Below are positions 5,126 through 7,293 of a stretch of 7,293 nucleotides of DNA, piece after piece. The position numbers were made by a program, and so were the translations under genes. Position 1 is the stretch's first letter, and every line of letters starts with the position of its first letter. Source of the stretch: CBDULQ01 sp965368115 (GTDB lineage Bacteria > Pseudomonadota > Gammaproteobacteria > SZUA-229); contig CBDULQ010000191.1 in assembly GCA_965368115.1 (NCBI GenBank), positions 1 through 7,293 on the forward strand, given 5' to 3'. The notes below the pieces were generated by a model that ran no database searches, was not told the origin of the DNA, and saw only the letters and a program-made list of their open reading frames with translations.

Positions 5126-7213
5126 TTAGAACTGATATGATGCCGTCATCTTGATGTTGCGGCCCGGCTCGTAATCGAGCAGGTAGAGATTGCCGAACAA
5201 TGGATGCGCAGTGGTTCCTGTTCGTGATGACTGCGATGCGTAGAATTCATCGAACAGGTTGTCGACACCGAAGGTCAGTGTCAGGTCTTTTATCGATGCC
5301 GGCACCCAGCTCATGGCAATATTGTGCACGGTGAAACCATCTTTGGAGTTGTCCAGCCCGGCGCCGTCCAGATCGACTCCGGCATCGACATCATCCACCA
5401 GCATCACGTCCCAGTGCAGGTTGATGTTGCTATCGGCCAGTTTGTAATCGGTACTCACGGTCACCGTATCACCCTGCTGGCGATCCAGCCGTGCACCATC
5501 GAGAGAGGCGTAGTCGGCATAAGCCTTAAGATCGCTTTCTGCAATCGACAGGGTCACCAGTGTTTTCAGGCGACCAATGTCGTAACCCCAGTACGCTTCC
5601 AGGCCTTCGATATTCATATCGCCGACATTCGCTTTCCAGGACAGTCGATCCGCTGGAGCGCTACCAGGCACCATCGCGTAGTCATAGATATAACCGTCGA
5701 TACTGGTTTTAAAGAAGGTGACGCCGGTATTGAATTGTTCGGTGGCGGATACGCGATTACTGTATGCGACTGCCAGTTCGGAATTCAATCCGGTCTCCGC
5801 TTCGATGTTCGGATTGGGACGGTCATCCAGACCGGCCCCGATAAACACTTCACCGATTTCCGGGCCCTTGAACAACTGGGTCGAACTCGCTTTTAACAAC
5901 AGGTTCCTGCTGGCCTGGTATTCCAGCGCAAATGCCGCTGTGGTATCGGTGAAGGTATCGTCGACCACATTCGATTCAATGTCGTAATTGTTGTAACGCA
6001 GACCGGGAATCAACGCGATGCCATTGTCGAATTCGATACGATCCTGAATGTACAATGCCTGGCTGGTGGCCTGCTCAGCCGAATGATCGGTGGGATCCTG
6101 GTAGTCCGTTTCATATTTGATGGATTCGAGTCCATAGGTCAGCGTCTGTTTCAGCTCGCCGCCCAGACGGCTGCTACCGAGCATATTCACACCGGAATTC
6201 GTAGCCTCGCCTTCGATAACACCGGTACCCAGTGCGGTTTCATCACGGGTCAGGTTACTGACATTGTTGAACACCGTGGTTTTCAAAGTGCTGTTGGCGC
6301 CCCAGTCCATTTCGTGGTTCAGGGTCAGGGTATCGCGGGTGAACTCGGTCGGATAAGTCAGCGGCAGGCCGAAGAAATTCGCGATCGACAGATCGGTGGC
6401 CAGCCCCATGTCGGGACGATAACTGTAATCACCCTCGTCCACATAAGATTCGTAAGACAGCTCAAGACGCTGGTTCGCGGTGAGGTTCCAGCCGAACTTG
6501 AGCAGGGCATCATCGAGATCCCCTTTCAGGCCACGCACTTCGCCGTCGGTGCCGGGAATCACCTGGTTGTTTTCATCCAGAATCTGGCCACCGCCGACTT
6601 CGAAGTTGTCACGGGAAACGGCATTGTAATAAGCCAGAAAATCCAGTTCCTCAGTGATCTTGCCGTAACCGGTTACCGAATAACCGCTCGACGCATTGGT
6701 GGCATAAGACGCCTGCACACGTCCGCCGAAGTCTTCGCCCGGACGCAGCAGCTGTTCCGCGTCCTTGGTTTCGAAGCGAACCGCTCCCCCCAGGCCGCCG
6801 GTGATCACCGAATTGCTGCCGATGTCCATATCCACCGACTGTAGGATGTCGGCATGAATCTGCAGGTTCCCCATGTGGTGATACATATAGGTATTCTGGT
6901 TAGCCCCGTCGATGGTGATACGCAAATCCTTGTCGTCCATACTACGGATGGTGATGCGCTGGTTTAGTGAGTGGGCGCCGCCAACATCGACACCGGGAAT
7001 GCTGCGCAGCAAATCACTGATATGATCCGCCTGTTTGATGGCCATGGTGTCCTCGCCCATGTACACCGAAGATGAGGTGATGGTGGTGCCCCAGACGTCC
7101 AGAGTATCCAGCTGAATCACCTCGTCCCCCTCGGCTGCATGTAGAACGGGCATTCCGGCCAGAATCCCAGCACAAAGGCATCCTGCCTGTATTTTCAAAT
7201 ACTTATCTTTCAT
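5126..7213 (-). CDS. TonB-dependent outer-membrane receptor, iron/heme-receptor type
   Basis: A 695-residue receptor and the first gene of the operon. I chose the ATG at 7213 because GAGG (7223-7220) lies six bases upstream and a signal peptide starts there (1-26, cleavage at VLHA/AE). The longer frame to 7267 begins inside the Fur box. The likely TonB box is IQLDTLDV (33-40). The plug spans about 55-150, with DHISDLLRSIPGVDV (63-77), ITIRSMDD (87-94) and GGLGGAVRFETKDAEQLL (139-156); the last resembles heme/hemoglobin receptors. Barrel strands follow, ending in VDNLFDEFYA (650-659), PGRNIKMTASYQF and a terminal Phe, as BamA substrates do. FKGP (448-451) and NPNI (467-470) resemble the FRAP and NPNL boxes of heme receptors, but no His lies between them. 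The plug has a His/Met/Tyr-rich patch at 109-120. The ligand is unknown: a ferric chelate, heme or another metal. Fur regulation is likely. Confidence 0.92.
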   Translation of the reverse strand: MKDKYLKIQAGCLCAGILAGMPVLHAAEGDEVIQLDTLDVWGTTITSSSVYMGEDTMAIKQADHISDLLRSIPGVDVGGAHSLNQRITIRSMDDKDLRITIDGANQNTYMYHHMGNLQIHADILQSVDMDIGSNSVITGGLGGAVRFETKDAEQLLRPGEDFGGRVQASYATNASSGYSVTGYGKITEELDFLAYYNAVSRDNFEVGGGQILDENNQVIPGTDGEVRGLKGDLDDALLKFGWNLTANQRLELSYESYVDEGDYSYRPDMGLATDLSIANFFGLPLTYPTEFTRDTLTLNHEMDWGANSTLKTTVFNNVSNLTRDETALGTGVIEGEATNSGVNMLGSSRLGGELKQTLTYGLESIKYETDYQDPTDHSAEQATSQALYIQDRIEFDNGIALIPGLRYNNYDIESNVVDDTFTDTTAAFALEYQASRNLLLKASSTQLFKGPEIGEVFIGAGLDDRPNPNIEAETGLNSELAVAYSNRVSATEQFNTGVTFFKTSIDGYIYDYAMVPGSAPADRLSWKANVGDMNIEGLEAYWGYDIGRLKTLVTLSIAESDLKAYADYASLDGARLDRQQGDTVTVSTDYKLADSNINLHWDVMLVDDVDAGVDLDGAGLDNSKDGFTVHNIAMSWVPASIKDLTLTFGVDNLFDEFYASQSSRTGTTAHPLFGNLYLLDYEPGRNIKMTASYQF

Positions 7214-7251
7214 CTTGTACCTCGAATATGACTCATGTAAACTTCTGTAAA
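7214..7251 (-). promoter_or_regulatory. Receptor leader with ribosome site and a direct repeat
   Basis: On the minus strand GAGG (7223-7220) is six bases before the receptor ATG and decides that start. Just upstream the hexamer TTTACA occurs twice (7251-7246 and 7241-7236), ten bases apart, one helical turn. The repeat may be a binding site for a second regulator or chance in AT-rich sequence. Confidence 0.45.
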
Positions 7252-7271
7252 TGCGAATTATTATCATTTAT
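7252..7271 (-). promoter_or_regulatory. Fur box controlling the receptor operon
   Basis: The minus-strand sequence ATAAATGATAATAATTCGC (7271-7253) agrees with the 19-base Fur consensus at 13 positions. As a 7-1-7 site, TGATAAT-A-ATTCGCA (7266-7252) matches TGATAAT-n-ATTATCA at 12 of 14, with a perfect left half. It lies about 40 bases before the receptor ATG, where the -10 region would be (AATAAT at 7262-7257 is a candidate). Iron-replete repression by Fur is therefore expected. Confidence 0.75.
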
Positions 7272-7293
7272 GGTACATGATGAAGCGGTCGCG

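Noticed and set aside
5324..6844. Long plus-strand open frames opposite the receptor gene (5324-5896 and 6083-6844)
   Set aside because: They lie wholly antisense to a receptor with clear motifs along its length, and their products show no signal, domain or ribosome site. They are codon-bias shadows.
7214..7267. Extending the receptor to an ATG at 7267
   Set aside because: That start lies within the Fur box and lacks a ribosome site. The ATG at 7213 has GAGG at good spacing and begins a proper signal peptide.

Overview
The window looks like chromosomal DNA of a Gram-negative proteobacterium, most likely a free-living (perhaps marine) gammaproteobacterium. This rests on a TonB-dependent outer-membrane receptor behind a good Fur box, classical Sec signal peptides on nearly every product, and GAGG/GGGAG ribosome sites. 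Base composition is even throughout and there are no mobile elements, tRNAs, CRISPR arrays or obvious signs of recent transfer. The genus cannot be named from the sequence.

Layout, left to right. Positions 1-46 hold the first 15 codons of a leftward gene that starts with a signal peptide and runs off the window. A strong leftward terminator (124-149) closes the next gene, 176-1792 (-), which encodes a large secreted or periplasmic beta-propeller-like protein of the choice-of-anchor I family. Positions 1793-2100 form a 308-base divergent intergenic region with several small palindromes, one GC-rich hairpin and only weak promoter candidates. Gene 2101-3012 (+) encodes an exported class 3 lipase. 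It converges, with only 21 bases between, on a four-gene leftward operon that fills the rest of the window.

The operon (7213 to 3034, minus strand) reads: TonB-dependent receptor; three-helix PepSY-associated membrane protein; DUF2271 periplasmic protein; DUF4198 periplasmic protein. A Fur-type operator (7252-7271) precedes it. The last three genes are packed tightly: TGATG-type or near overlap between PepSY and DUF2271, and one base between the DUF2271 stop and the DUF4198 start. This suggests translational coupling.

The most interesting point is that the DUF2271 protein carries DASTGAT (residues 92-98), which fits the ApbE-type covalent flavinylation motif Dgx(s/t)gAT. The PepSY protein places histidines at both membrane faces, as a di-heme electron wire would need. 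My working model is an iron-regulated uptake module. The receptor brings a ferric (or other metal) complex into the periplasm. The membrane protein passes electrons outward from the cytoplasmic side to a covalently bound FMN on DUF2271, which reduces the metal. DUF4198, whose predicted mature protein starts with His, may handle the released metal. The motif, gene order and Fur box are read from the sequence; the electron path and substrate are inference.
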